DNA from: Shimia sp. SK013
Lineage (GTDB): Bacteria; Pseudomonadota; Alphaproteobacteria; Rhodobacterales; Rhodobacteraceae
Reading direction: 5' to 3'
NCBI RefSeq assembly: GCF_001292625.1
Contig: NZ_LAJH01000011.1
Coordinates: forward strand, 1-64,000
DNA: 64,000 nt
The notes beneath the pieces were generated by a model. It saw nothing but the letters and a program-made list of their open reading frames with translations, was not told the DNA's origin and ran no database searches. The stretch's first letter is position 1, and each line of letters starts with the position of its first letter. Made by a program: the position numbers and the translations under genes. Below are positions 8,521 to 17,857 of the stretch, one piece after another.

Positions 8521-11500
8521 GCCGTCAATTCCTCCAACGCATCTTCGATTCTAGCAAGCATGGGGGTTTTGCCACTTGGGGCAATTACCCTCTGTGCGGT
8601 TTTCAGGTGCTCAATCGCCTGTGCATTTCGTTTTTTGTGCTTGTGCATCAGGCCAAGGATCATCTCGCCGCGACCAAAGTAGTGGCCATCAGTGTCAAAT
8701 TGGGTGTTTTCTCTAGCCTTACCAATCAACGCTTTGATCCGTTTTTCGCCCGACAGCATGACCCCGAGCAGCGACCGGAAATTGCGCAACAAAACACCTA
8801 TCGATGCGTCCCCTTCGCCTGAAAGGATCTGAAGATAGATTTCGCTCAAGAGCAATCGGTTCCAGTCGGCAGCAATGAGAGCCCCTTCCTTTTCGCGGAT
8901 CTCAATAACACTTTCGATGTGGTGCAGCCCCTCACTGACCTTTCCTTCCAGAGCAAGCCCGACACCCAGCATCCCCTGTGGAACACCGGCAAATAAGGTG
9001 CAGCCATCGGCTTCGCGCAAATCGACGTACGTTTGCAGCGTGTCGCGCGCGCCAGGCCGTTCCAAAGCGACCAGCGCGCTAACACGCGAAGATTCCGCGA
9101 TCGCGATTTCAAACTCGGCGCGCGATAACTCAAGCGCTTCGGTAGACAAATCAAGCGCTGCTTGGTGATCATCCGTGAGGACAGCCACCAAAGCTTTCAT
9201 GGCCGTGCCGTATCCAAGCGCCCTAGGGTCTTTACGCCGCGTGCCTTCGGCGACCATCTGTTCGGCCGTGGCACGCGCGTTGGCCACACGCCCACGGGTC
9301 AGCTCGTTCCAGCCGACCGTCGCCAGATAGAAATTCTGCAAGTATGCATCATCGAAATTGCTCAGTGCGTCCTCGATGATCTCCCTTTTCTCCTGGAACT
9401 CTTCGTTTGAAATCGGTGCGGAATAGATCGAGACGGACAGTTCATTGACCATGGCATAGGAAATAGATTTCGGATCTCCCAGCCGCTCCGCCATGGCAGT
9501 CAGTTCTTTTTGGACCCTCAGCGCCTCGATAAATTGGGTATTGCACACCAAACAAGACACGTAGTGGTGCAAGAAAAGAATATGATTGGGATTGTCTCCG
9601 ATCCTTGCCAGAATGGGCTGCATCCTTGGGGCCAGCTTGATCATGGTCATCACATCAAGAGAGATGTTCGTGCAGAGCGCGAAGTTCCCGAGAAACTCTG
9701 CAAAAACGTCGTCGGTCGCGCAGCTTGGATCTTGTTCGTATATTGCCAGCGCCGCGGCAAAATATTGATTGGCCTGATCGTCAGAGAAGACGCCCAAGCT
9801 CTTCACTCCAGCCAAAGCCGAATAGTGAAAAGCCAAATCTGAACGGTCGGTCTGAGCATAGTGGTAAGCAAGCGTTTCCGCTGCTTCTGGTAATCTGTTC
9901 GCGTTGCGGGTTTCCAGCGCTTGGGCGATCGCAAAATGCAGATCCGATCGATGATCGCTCAATAGGCTTTGATAGACGGTATCGCGCAAGAGAACATGCC
10001 TGAACATGTAGTCCGAAGAACTCGCCTCGCGGTGAACCAGATCAAGCGCTTCCAACCGCCGTAGCGAAACCCCGGTTTCCTCGGGACGCTCGACGACCAG
10101 AGACAACAATCCGGGGTCAAACCGACGCCCGATTGTTGCAGCCGCCTGCAAAAAAGCGCGGTCATCCGGTTGGAGTTGCTGAATGCGCGCTGAAAGCAGG
10201 CTCTGCATGCCTGCTGGCAATGCAGTTTCACCTTGCTCGACATCGAAACTAACGGAACCGTCGGCCACCTTCAGTGCACCCTGTTCGACAAGGAAGCTCA
10301 GAACCTCCTCAGCAAACAGGGGATTGCCACCGGCGCGTTCCACGACCTGAGACACAAGAGTATCGGGAAGGGACGCAACCCCAAGACGGGTTTGCACAAG
10401 GGTTCGAATGTCCTCGGCTTCAAGTGGCTTGAGCGTGATCTGCTTCAAAGCCGGATGGTCTAGCCAGTCAGGTACATATTCGGGGCGTCGCGTGTAAAGG
10501 ATCAGCAAGTTTGTCTGACCCTCTCGAATGATCCTGCGTATCAGGTCCTCTGAAGCGCTGTCGACCCAATGCATGTCTTCAACCAACAGGATCACAGGCC
10601 CCGCATCACATTGCGCTTGCAGCAACGCGGGCAACAGATCCCGCGTCCGCAGGCCGATCAACACCCCGTCCAAACCGTCCAGTTCCCCGTCCTGCAAAGC
10701 CAAACCCAAGAGGTTCTTCAATAGCCCCAGGTTTTCGTCTGTAAGAAGATCTGTCCGCTTCAAACCCCGACGCAGCTTAATCGCGATCTCGGTTGGATTG
10801 TCCTCATCGTAAAGCTGGAAGGCCCCTCGTACGACCTCAAGAAAGGGAAGAAACGGCACCCGCTGACCCACGGCATTGCACTGACCGGTGAAGATGGGGA
10901 CATTCGAGGCCTTTGCACGCGCCAAAAATTCAAAAACCAGACGGGTTTTGCCAAGCCCGGGTTCAGCCACAAGATCGGCTACGCACACACCATTCGGAGT
11001 TTGCCCAAGCGCTTCTGACAGGACCGAGAGCTCCTTGTCGCGGCCGACATATGCGCTTAGTCCGCGTCCAAGAGATGCGTCAAATCGGGTTGCACCATCA
11101 TGGACGGCTTGCAGCTGCCAAAGCTTTTGGCGCTTTGACACGCCTTTCATGGTGTGTTCACCGCCAAAACTCAGATCAACCAGCCACTCGACCATTCGGC
11201 GGGTGTCGTCGCAAATCAAACAGCCCCCTTCTGGAGCCAGAGCTTGAATGCGCGAGGCGCGGTTTACGGTGTTGCCTACGGCCGTTACGTCCGCGCCTTC
11301 GCCTTCGACGGTTGCCATAATAACAGACCCCGAACAGACTCCGACTCGCATAACGGGACGTTTTCCAAATTTCTTGTCAAAGGCCTCACCCGCATCTTCA
11401 AACGCCTGGTGAATGGCCATCGCCGTGACGCATGCTCGCAGTCCGGCATCTTCCAATGCTTCAGGTATTCCAAAGATAGCCATAATACTATCTCCGGCAA

Positions 11501-11714
11501 ACCCGCGCACAGTGCCGCCATTTTCCTCCACGACCTTTGTCAGCAACTCATGGAGCGCGCGCGTAAAGTGAACAGCCTTTTCTGCTCCGAGCCCCTCTAC
11601 CGTCGCAGTGTAGCCCACCATGTCGGTGAACAGGACAGAGGCTATCCTGCGCTCAGCCCGACGACTTTCTGGCATCTTGGAAGTCTCAGCAGCATGTTCC
11701 ATGGGCTTAAACAT
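8517..11714 (-). CDS. Adenylate/guanylate cyclase with AAA-type ATPase and TPR region
   Basis: The 1065-residue protein has three parts. The N-terminal class III cyclase domain (about residues 24-200) has both metal-binding Asp residues, in FTDMVGYT (D31) and GDSIMAIFG (D75). An ATPase domain follows, with Walker A EPGLGKT (251-257) and Walker B VILLVEDMHWVD, like the MalT/STAND family. The C-terminal half is helical and TPR-like. Such proteins couple a signal to cAMP production or to signalling by NTP hydrolysis. No membrane segment is seen. The start is the first ATG; its ribosome-binding site is weak and ATG 11702 is possible. It converges on the DyP gene with a four-base overlap of the stops. 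Confidence 0.9.
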   Translation of the reverse strand: MFKPMEHAAETSKMPESRRAERRIASVLFTDMVGYTATVEGLGAEKAVHFTRALHELLTKVVEENGGTVRGFAGDSIMAIFGIPEALEDAGLRACVTAMAIHQAFEDAGEAFDKKFGKRPVMRVGVCSGSVIMATVEGEGADVTAVGNTVNRASRIQALAPEGGCLICDDTRRMVEWLVDLSFGGEHTMKGVSKRQKLWQLQAVHDGATRFDASLGRGLSAYVGRDKELSVLSEALGQTPNGVCVADLVAEPGLGKTRLVFEFLARAKASNVPIFTGQCNAVGQRVPFLPFLEVVRGAFQLYDEDNPTEIAIKLRRGLKRTDLLTDENLGLLKNLLGLALQDGELDGLDGVLIGLRTRDLLPALLQAQCDAGPVILLVEDMHWVDSASEDLIRRIIREGQTNLLILYTRRPEYVPDWLDHPALKQITLKPLEAEDIRTLVQTRLGVASLPDTLVSQVVERAGGNPLFAEEVLSFLVEQGALKVADGSVSFDVEQGETALPAGMQSLLSARIQQLQPDDRAFLQAAATIGRRFDPGLLSLVVERPEETGVSLRRLEALDLVHREASSSDYMFRHVLLRDTVYQSLLSDHRSDLHFAIAQALETRNANRLPEAAETLAYHYAQTDRSDLAFHYSALAGVKSLGVFSDDQANQYFAAALAIYEQDPSCATDDVFAEFLGNFALCTNISLDVMTMIKLAPRMQPILARIGDNPNHILFLHHYVSCLVCNTQFIEALRVQKELTAMAERLGDPKSISYAMVNELSVSIYSAPISNEEFQEKREIIEDALSNFDDAYLQNFYLATVGWNELTRGRVANARATAEQMVAEGTRRKDPRALGYGTAMKALVAVLTDDHQAALDLSTEALELSRAEFEIAIAESSRVSALVALERPGARDTLQTYVDLREADGCTLFAGVPQGMLGVGLALEGKVSEGLHHIESVIEIREKEGALIAADWNRLLLSEIYLQILSGEGDASIGVLLRNFRSLLGVMLSGEKRIKALIGKARENTQFDTDGHYFGRGEMILGLMHKHKKRNAQAIEHLKTAQRVIAPSGKTPMLARIEDALEELTA

Positions 11715-11834
11715 ATCACGGAAACTGACCGGTCTATCAATTTTCGGCAGCTATTTCACGGATTAAGAGGCGATATTCTATCCAAAGTTGATTCGCTTCT
11801 GAAGGCATGCAATTCAAGAATGCAGATGGGGCAA

Positions 11835-12812
11835 TCAGGCCGTGTAAGCAAGTTTCAGACCGGGGCGCGGCCATCGGGTTTTATAGATTTTTTGGGTGCC
11901 TGACGCGGTAATCCAAACGTCGCGCATGTCTTCGCCGCCAAAGCACAGGTTCGTCGTGAAGGGATCGGGCAACTCCAGATGCTCAACCGCGCCATCGAGG
12001 CTGAAGATGCTGATCCCACCGGTGATGAGCGTGCCAACACAAACTCTGCCGTCCGCTTCCACCTTGAGGCTGTCCAGCCATTGATACCCGTCGAGGGTTT
12101 GAATCACTTTGCCGGGCATCCCGACCAACGGGCCTGGTTCCACCTTACCAGCCCCCACAATATTCATCGCCCAAAGCCGCCCAAAAGACGTATCAGAGAC
12201 GTATAGCGTATCGCCATCTGGTGAAATGCCGATCCCGTTTGGTGTCGGAATGGACGCGACCTTCTCCAACGTCTGACCATCAATGGTTGCATAGTAGACT
12301 GCCCCGAAATCGCTGCCTTCCGCGTGCACCGTACCGGTGTCGGTAAACCAGAAGCCCCCGTTTTTCTTGTCAAAAACGATATCATCCGGTGCAATCAGAC
12401 ACTTTCCCTTGTACTTGCAGTAAAGCGTTGTGACCTCTTTTGTTTTCAGATCTACCCGCTGGATTTCTCCGCCCTGGTATTTTGGATTCATCGGGATCGG
12501 AACGTTAACCACTCGCGCTGGGTTGGCTTTGCGCCCAGACCCCGGAGGCGCGGAAGGATCCATTTTGGCAAACCCGTAGACACCACCATTGTTGCAGACA
12601 TATGCGGCCCCATCCGGCCCGATGGCCAGACCGTTCGGCCCACCAGGAAGTGTCGCAATTTCTTCGAGCGTCCCGTCCGGGTGCAGTTGCATCAGGGTTT
12701 GGTATTCAATGTCCACGAACAGGATCGACCCATCATCCATCGCCACTGGGCCCTCAGGAAACCCCAACTTGCTCGCCACTTCTTCAACGTTGTCTTCAAG
12801 CTTATATGACAT
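11835..12812 (-). CDS. SMP-30/gluconolactonase/LRE family protein
   Basis: The 325-residue six-bladed beta-propeller protein of the SMP-30 family includes gluconolactonases and other lactone hydrolases. The visible markers are LGFPEGPVAMDDGSILFVD with the metal-type Glu, GGPNGLAIGPDGAAYVCNNGG, and PNGIGISPDGDTLYVSDT, which carry the Asn/Asp calcium or zinc ligands. ATG 12812 (MSYKLEDN) is chosen because TGGAG lies at good spacing; the frame extends to 12896 but that extension looks random. No signal peptide is seen. It sits alone upstream of the cyclase gene on the same strand, separated by about 120 bp. Hydrolysis of a sugar or other lactone is the likely role, with the substrate unknown. 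Confidence 0.85.
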   Translation of the reverse strand: MSYKLEDNVEEVASKLGFPEGPVAMDDGSILFVDIEYQTLMQLHPDGTLEEIATLPGGPNGLAIGPDGAAYVCNNGGVYGFAKMDPSAPPGSGRKANPARVVNVPIPMNPKYQGGEIQRVDLKTKEVTTLYCKYKGKCLIAPDDIVFDKKNGGFWFTDTGTVHAEGSDFGAVYYATIDGQTLEKVASIPTPNGIGISPDGDTLYVSDTSFGRLWAMNIVGAGKVEPGPLVGMPGKVIQTLDGYQWLDSLKVEADGRVCVGTLITGGISIFSLDGAVEHLELPDPFTTNLCFGGEDMRDVWITASGTQKIYKTRWPRPGLKLAYTA

Positions 12813-13538
12813 CAAAACACTCCATTGAGGTTTTGGCACGCGAGCAATTTTCCGCGTTACCATCTGAACGAATGTACCGTTGAGCGCCCCTATCAAGTCA
12901 ACAAGTATTAACCCAAGGGTGCCTTTGGCACTTATTCGACCTCGACCCGCCGTCTCAGGATGTCGCGACAGATACCTATTTCGAAACTATCAAGATGTTC
13001 GTTCCTGCCGCGTCGCGGAAAAGCAAAGCAGAAACCGTCGCGGCGTTGATCTTTTGAATTTTGATCCAGAACCAGTGATCGGCATTGCCGTTTGAGGAGC
13101 TGGGCGTCAATCAGTTGCCGCAATACGATAAAAATGCTGCCCAAGTATCATAGTCGTTTTCTCCATTAGCTATGCTCTGCGGCCGTTGTCCCCGTGGATT
13201 TTTCTAACGAAAATGACCGCAGGCAAAAGCAGGTGAAAGTCCGGCAATTTGACATTTGTACGTTACTGAACTTTGAAAGGCTCGGCTCCAGTGCACAGCC
13301 GACCTTGGTCCACTGCGCAGCATTTGGGGACACTTCAGGGCGGCCTGAATGGCGGTTTCCAACTGTTCGCGACGGGGATTTTTCTGTTGCTGCTAAAGTC
13401 CGGTTTCCGCCCATACTGGCGGGTGACCGATGATTAACTTTGGATGGTATCAAGCACCCGCAACCAACAAAACCAATCGCCAATGCTCTTCATTCAGGCG
13501 CCGGGTCATCAACTCTTACCTTATCGCTTGCTACCCTT
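12813..13538. other. Long intergenic stretch without a recognised gene
   Basis: About 725 bp lie between the SMP-30 gene and the end of the DUF849 operon. I find no convincing coding sequence on either strand. AAAGTCCGG occurs twice, near 13238 and 13397, and the region 13190-13440 has the look of the dispersed intergenic sequences seen in Roseobacter chromosomes. That is an impression which cannot be tested from one window. The SMP-30 promoter should lie immediately above 12812. Confidence 0.45.
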
Positions 13539-14474
13539 TCAGAAAGAAACCTTGTCGCCACCTTTGAGGTCCAGAATTTCACGGGCTTCGTCCGGGGTGG
13601 CGACTTCGCATCCCAAGTCCTCGACAATGCGCCGGATTTTGGCGACTTGCTGAGCATTGCTTTCAGCCAGTTTTCCGCGGGTGATGAACAGGCTGTCTTC
13701 CAGCCCGACGCGCACGTTGCCGCCCATCTGGCTTGCAGTCGAGGCAAGGCCCATTTGAGATCCGCCAGCCCCCAGAACGGACCAACGATAGTCATCGCCA
13801 AACAGCCGATCGGCCGTGCGCTTCATGAAGACCAGGTTGTCCACCTCGGGGCCAATGCCGCCAAGGATGCCAAAGATGAACTGAATAAACACAGGCGCCT
13901 TGAACAGGCCGATGTCCATGCAGAATTTCAGATTGTAAAGATGGCCGACATCATAACATTCATGTTCGAATTTGATGTCATGCGGGGCGAGGGTGTCTGC
14001 GGCTTCTTTGATGTCACGGAACGTGTTGCGAAAGATGTTTTGATCCGAGTTGGCAACATAGTCTTTTTCCCAATCGAATTTCCAATCATCGTCTTTGTAA
14101 CGGTTCGCCAACGGATGGAACGAGAAGTTCATCGACCCCATATTCATCGAGCACATTTCTGGCGAAAAAGTTTTGGCCGGCGTGATGCGGTCTTGGATCG
14201 CCAACGTCAGTGAACCGCCGGTGGAAATATTCAGAACGGCATCTGTCGCTTGCTTGATGCGCGGTAGAAACGGCGCAAAATCGTTAGGGTTCACCGAGGG
14301 CGCACCGGTTTCGTTGTCGCGTGCATGTAGGTGCAGGATGGAGGCGCCGGCCTCTGCGGCATCCATCGCCTGTTGGGCGATGTCGTCATAGGTATAGGGC
14401 AAGGCGTCCGACATGGTGGGCGTGTGGATCGCGCCGGTTACGGCACAGGTGATGATGGTTTTTTGTTTTGCCAT
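13539..14474 (-). CDS. DUF849/BKACE family beta-keto acid cleavage enzyme
   Basis: The 311-residue TIM-barrel enzyme exchanges a beta-keto acid with acetyl-CoA to give acetoacetate and a new acyl-CoA. The zinc His pair is seen in ILHLHARD (H48, H50). Further conserved elements are NISTGGS, KFEHECYDVGHL and VRVGLEDSLF, the last holding the conserved Glu. It is the last gene of the operon, 12 bp after livM. A pathway in which a beta-hydroxy acid is oxidised by the upstream 3-hydroxyacyl-CoA-dehydrogenase-like enzyme and then cleaved here fits well and parallels carnitine degradation, where the same two families act. The actual substrate is unknown. Confidence 0.93.
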   Translation of the reverse strand: MAKQKTIITCAVTGAIHTPTMSDALPYTYDDIAQQAMDAAEAGASILHLHARDNETGAPSVNPNDFAPFLPRIKQATDAVLNISTGGSLTLAIQDRITPAKTFSPEMCSMNMGSMNFSFHPLANRYKDDDWKFDWEKDYVANSDQNIFRNTFRDIKEAADTLAPHDIKFEHECYDVGHLYNLKFCMDIGLFKAPVFIQFIFGILGGIGPEVDNLVFMKRTADRLFGDDYRWSVLGAGGSQMGLASTASQMGGNVRVGLEDSLFITRGKLAESNAQQVAKIRRIVEDLGCEVATPDEAREILDLKGGDKVSF

Positions 14475-14486
14475 TGGTCTGGCTCC

Positions 14487-15506
14487 TTAGGATGGGTTGC
14501 GTTTGATAACGCGGTAGCCAAGTGGGAAGATTTGGATATCAAAGCGGCTGCGGATCAGGCCCCAGAGACCTTTGGGGGCCTTGAGCATGACAACAATTGC
14601 GACAACGCCGAGCACAATCAGATAAGTGGTGCCTAAGTCGGCGAGCGTTTCGCGCAGCAGGAAAAACACCAATGTACCGATGATCGGACCTTCGATGGTG
14701 CCGATGCCGCCGATCACAACGATGAAGATCACAAAGGCGGTCCAGTCGTTCACGCTGAAGGCGGCGTCTGGAGAAATCCGCAATTTCTGCAAGAAGATCA
14801 GCGCACCGATCATGGCTGTGAAAGCTGATGTCACCACATAGACGATAAATTTGGTGCGCCAGATGTCGATGCCAAGGCTGCTTGCAGCGGTTTCGTTGTC
14901 GCGGATGGCAGTCAGAGCCAAGCCTTTGCGAGAGCGAAGGAAGAAGTAGACAGCGGTGATGACCAACACGGCAGCGCCTAGCGCAAGCCAGTATGACAGG
15001 CTTTCACGCAAGGCGCGCTTGCTGGCCAGTGATCTGACAATCGCGACGGGTAAGGATGATCCCGAGCCGCCGCCGAGTGTTGATATTTGCGCAAACCCCA
15101 GTCGGAACACCTCTGCGATGACCCAGGTGCCGATGGCGAAATACGCGCCGCGAAGGCGGAAAATAAGGACCGCCACCGGGATCGAAATCAACGCGCCCAG
15201 AACTCCGGCAAGGGCAATAGCAGCAACAGGGTGCAATCCGCCAAACATTGTCAGTGCAAACAACATGTAGCCGCCAAAGCCGACATATGCCTGTTGGCCG
15301 ACAGAGACCAAACCTGCATAGCCCGCCATCAGGTTCCACAGGCTGGCAAGCGCAAGATAAAGAAACAGCTCTCCCATCAAGCGCATATCGGCGCGGCCGG
15401 CCCACCACGGGGCGGCGATCAGAAGAATGAGAACAAGCCCGCCAAGTGCGGCGCCAACGCGGGCCGCCTGTGAGGAGCGGGTGACGGAATAGGTGGGCGT
15501 GGTCAT
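14487..15506 (-). CDS. livM: Branched-chain-amino-acid-type ABC transporter permease (LivM)
   Basis: The 339-residue inner-membrane permease of the LivM type has about ten hydrophobic segments. The signature stretches are NLMAGYAGLVSVGQQAYVGFGGY and the C-terminal EAA-like region with SLGIDIWRTKF. ATG 15506 is chosen because GAGGAT precedes it and because it overlaps the livH stop by ATGA; the upstream extension to 15587 is not expected to be real. Together with LivH, LivG, LivF and the Tat-exported binding protein it forms a complete importer. LIV-type systems in such clusters frequently import compounds other than amino acids, so the symbol describes homology and not substrate. Confidence 0.92.
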   Translation of the reverse strand: MTTPTYSVTRSSQAARVGAALGGLVLILLIAAPWWAGRADMRLMGELFLYLALASLWNLMAGYAGLVSVGQQAYVGFGGYMLFALTMFGGLHPVAAIALAGVLGALISIPVAVLIFRLRGAYFAIGTWVIAEVFRLGFAQISTLGGGSGSSLPVAIVRSLASKRALRESLSYWLALGAAVLVITAVYFFLRSRKGLALTAIRDNETAASSLGIDIWRTKFIVYVVTSAFTAMIGALIFLQKLRISPDAAFSVNDWTAFVIFIVVIGGIGTIEGPIIGTLVFFLLRETLADLGTTYLIVLGVVAIVVMLKAPKGLWGLIRSRFDIQIFPLGYRVIKRNPS

Positions 15507-16366
15507 GCCGAAATCCTCGGAAACAGGCCGTTGGGTCGAACGGCAAGGATGATCAAAAAGGCGATGTGGCCGGAAAGGATTTGCCAACCGGGATCGATTT
15601 TAGCGCCCACGGTTTGCGCCACGCCCAGGATGACGCCACCAGCAAGCGTGCCCCAAAGGTTGCCCAGACCGCCAATGATCACAGCCTCAAAGCCAAAGAT
15701 CAGGCGCCCACCGCCGATAGAAGGATCAAAGCTTGTACGAATACCTAGAAGGATGCCCGCAACAGCCGTCACCGCCAGCGCAAGCGCCATAGCGAGGCCA
15801 AAAATGTGTCGCCGATTAAGGCCCATCAGCTGCGCGATATCCTGATTGTCGGACACCGCGCGAAAGGCGCGTCCCAAAGGCGTGTGATAAAAGACGCGTT
15901 GCAGACCCCAAATCACAACAACGGCAATCGCAAAAGTCAGTGCTGGCAACACACCAAGTGTCAGCCCGCCGAGGCCAAAGCTTGCAGTCTCCAATGCGCC
16001 TGCGCTCAGTTTTTGCGGATCCGCGGTGTAGCCTTCCAAAAGGGCGTTCTGGATGATCACACTCAGCCCGAATGTCACCAGCAAAGGCGGCAGAAGATCA
16101 TCGCCCAGAGTTTGGTTGAGCAAGCCGCGTTGCAATGCGTAGCCGATGGCGGCCATGACAGGGACGACCAACACCAATGCCAGCAAAGGATGCATTCCGG
16201 TTGCTGTGGTGACCGTCAGCCCCAAATAAGCTGCCAAAACTATTAAGTCGCCATGGGCGATGTTCACCAAGCGCATGACCCCGAAGATCAGGGACAGCCC
16301 CGCGGCAAAGAGCGCATAAAGCCCGCCCAAGAGGGTGCCTTGCACGACTGCGTTCAGCCAATCCAT
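15503..16366 (-). CDS. livH: Branched-chain-amino-acid-type ABC transporter permease (LivH)
   Basis: The 287-residue permease of the LivH type has eight or so membrane segments. It begins MDWLNAVVQGTLLGGLYAL and has the conserved FGVMRLVNIAHGDL segment and AFRAVSDNQDIAQLMGLN cytoplasmic coupling region. ATG 16366 is one base from the livF stop; the longer frame to 16507 would overlap livF deeply and is rejected. It pairs with livM to form the channel of the importer in the DUF849 operon. Confidence 0.92.
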   Translation of the reverse strand: MDWLNAVVQGTLLGGLYALFAAGLSLIFGVMRLVNIAHGDLIVLAAYLGLTVTTATGMHPLLALVLVVPVMAAIGYALQRGLLNQTLGDDLLPPLLVTFGLSVIIQNALLEGYTADPQKLSAGALETASFGLGGLTLGVLPALTFAIAVVVIWGLQRVFYHTPLGRAFRAVSDNQDIAQLMGLNRRHIFGLAMALALAVTAVAGILLGIRTSFDPSIGGGRLIFGFEAVIIGGLGNLWGTLAGGVILGVAQTVGAKIDPGWQILSGHIAFLIILAVRPNGLFPRISA

Positions 16367-16367
16367 A

Positions 16368-17075
16368 TTATTCGATCCCGAAATAGGCGCGGGAGATATC
16401 CTCGCGCGACACAGTGTCAGAGCCGCCTTCCAGCGACACGCGTCCTTCTTGCAAGCAGTAGACCCTTGAGGACACAGAAAGCGCCTTAGTGATGTCCTGT
16501 TCGACAATGATGGCGCTCATGCCTTGGCCGATGATGCCGGGCAGAGCTTTGTAAATGTCTTTGATGATCACGGGCGCGAGGCCGAGGCTGATCTCGTCAA
16601 ACAAGATCAGGTCAGGGTTGGCCATCAATGCCCGGCCAATCGCGACCATCTGTTGCTGCCCACCCGAAAGTGACGTCGATTGCTGATCCCTGCGCTCTTC
16701 CAAAATGGGGAACAGATCATAGACGGCATCCAGACTCCAAGGCCCATTGCGCCCGACTTGCGCCCCAATCATTAGGTTTTCTTTGACTGATAGCGACGGA
16801 AACAGCTGCCGCCCCTCCGGCACCATTGCAATGCCACGCATGGCAATTTCATCCGCTCGCAGACCGCCGATATCAACACCGCTATGGCTAATCTGGCCAG
16901 GCCCGCTTTTGAGCAGGCCCGTAATGGCGCGCATCAGCGTGGTTTTCCCGGCACCATTGGCGCCAATGATGGCGAGCACTTCGCCAGCATCGATGTGCAT
17001 GTCCACGCCATAAAGCGCCTGGAAATCGCCATAGTGGGCATCAAGCCCAGTCATGTTCAAAAGAGCATCAGGCAT
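16368..17075 (-). CDS. livF: ABC transporter ATP-binding protein (LivF)
   Basis: The 235-residue ATPase has Walker A GANGAGKTT, signature LSGGQQQM, Walker B DLILFDEISLGLAP and the switch His in IVEQD(I). The start at ATG 17075 overlaps the livG end by eight bases, consistent with translational coupling; the frame extends to 17141 but that part lies inside livG. It energises the LIV-type importer of this operon together with LivG. Confidence 0.93.
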   Translation of the reverse strand: MPDALLNMTGLDAHYGDFQALYGVDMHIDAGEVLAIIGANGAGKTTLMRAITGLLKSGPGQISHSGVDIGGLRADEIAMRGIAMVPEGRQLFPSLSVKENLMIGAQVGRNGPWSLDAVYDLFPILEERRDQQSTSLSGGQQQMVAIGRALMANPDLILFDEISLGLAPVIIKDIYKALPGIIGQGMSAIIVEQDITKALSVSSRVYCLQEGRVSLEGGSDTVSREDISRAYFGIE

Positions 17076-17796
17076 CAGCTTCGATCCCCAGATAAATCTC
17101 TTTGACCTGCGGGCTTTCCATGATGGCCTTGGGGTCGCCATCTGCGATCAACTTGCCGAAATCAACCACGATCAGACGGTCCACCACGGAGAGCAGCGCG
17201 TGCACGACGTGTTCAATCCAAATGATGGTCACGCCGCTGGCGTGAATGTCTTTTATGGTGTGAATCAACGACTGACATTCCGCCTCAGTCAGGCCGCCCG
17301 CAATTTCATCCAGCAAAAGGAGGTCCGGTTTTGTGCAGAGCGCGCGGGTGAGTTCCAACCGCTTGCGCTCCAGAAGCGTCAAGCTGCCTGCCAACACGTT
17401 GGCTTTCCCCATCAACTCGGTTTGCTCCAGCACTTCGATACAGTGGGCTTCTGCCGCGTGACCATGGAGGCCCGCCGATTGTGTGGCCGCGATCATTGCG
17501 TTCTCAAACACTGTCATGCCAGAGAACGGTTGCGGTACCTGAAAGCTGCGTGCGATGCCTGCGTGACTGCGCCGCGCGGCGCTCCAGCCTGAGATGTCTT
17601 TGCCTGCAAACTCGATGCGTCCGCTGTTTGCTTTGAGCGTGCCGGTGATCAGGTTGAACATCGAGGTTTTGCCTGCACCATTGGGGCCCAAAATCCCAAG
17701 CGCTTCTCCGCGTTGCACCTCATAGCTTTGATTGTCGGCAACAGTGACGGCACCAAATGCTTTTTTGAGGTTTTGGAGTTTTAGGATTGCTGTCAT
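17068..17796 (-). CDS. livG: ABC transporter ATP-binding protein (LivG)
   Basis: The 242-residue ATPase has Walker A GPNGAGKTSM. Its signature region is SLTLLERKRLELTRAL rather than a classical LSGGQ, as is often seen in LivG. Walker B is PDLLLLDEIAGGL. ATG 17796 (MTAILKLQNLKKAFG) is chosen from homology; the longer frame to 17931 would overlap the binding-protein gene. It follows the substrate-binding-protein gene after a 61-bp gap that holds a strong hairpin, which probably sets a lower transporter-to-binding-protein ratio. Confidence 0.92.
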   Translation of the reverse strand: MTAILKLQNLKKAFGAVTVADNQSYEVQRGEALGILGPNGAGKTSMFNLITGTLKANSGRIEFAGKDISGWSAARRSHAGIARSFQVPQPFSGMTVFENAMIAATQSAGLHGHAAEAHCIEVLEQTELMGKANVLAGSLTLLERKRLELTRALCTKPDLLLLDEIAGGLTEAECQSLIHTIKDIHASGVTIIWIEHVVHALLSVVDRLIVVDFGKLIADGDPKAIMESPQVKEIYLGIEADA

Positions 17797-17821
17797 CCGG
17801 ACTGCTTTCTTGAAGTAAATC

Positions 17822-17849
17822 CGCGGCGCCAAAAAAGTATGGCGCCGCG
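17822..17849 (-). terminator. Perfect 10-bp hairpin between binding-protein gene and livG
   Basis: The arms CGCGGCGCCA (17822-17831) and TGGCGCCGCG (17840-17849) are perfect complements around an eight-base loop, in the 61-bp gap after the substrate-binding-protein gene. No U-tract follows it on the minus strand, so it is more likely an mRNA-stabilising or partial attenuation structure than a full terminator. Hairpins in this position are a known way to raise periplasmic-binding-protein expression over permease genes. Confidence 0.7.
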
Positions 17850-17857
17850 CAAATGCG

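Noticed and set aside
13190-13440. Mobile element or dispersed repeat
   Set aside because: The stretch looks like sequence often found between roseobacter genes, but only a nine-base repeat is visible within the window, which is not enough.
13440-14213. 257-residue plus-strand frame
   Set aside because: Antisense to the DUF849 gene; translation has no known motifs.
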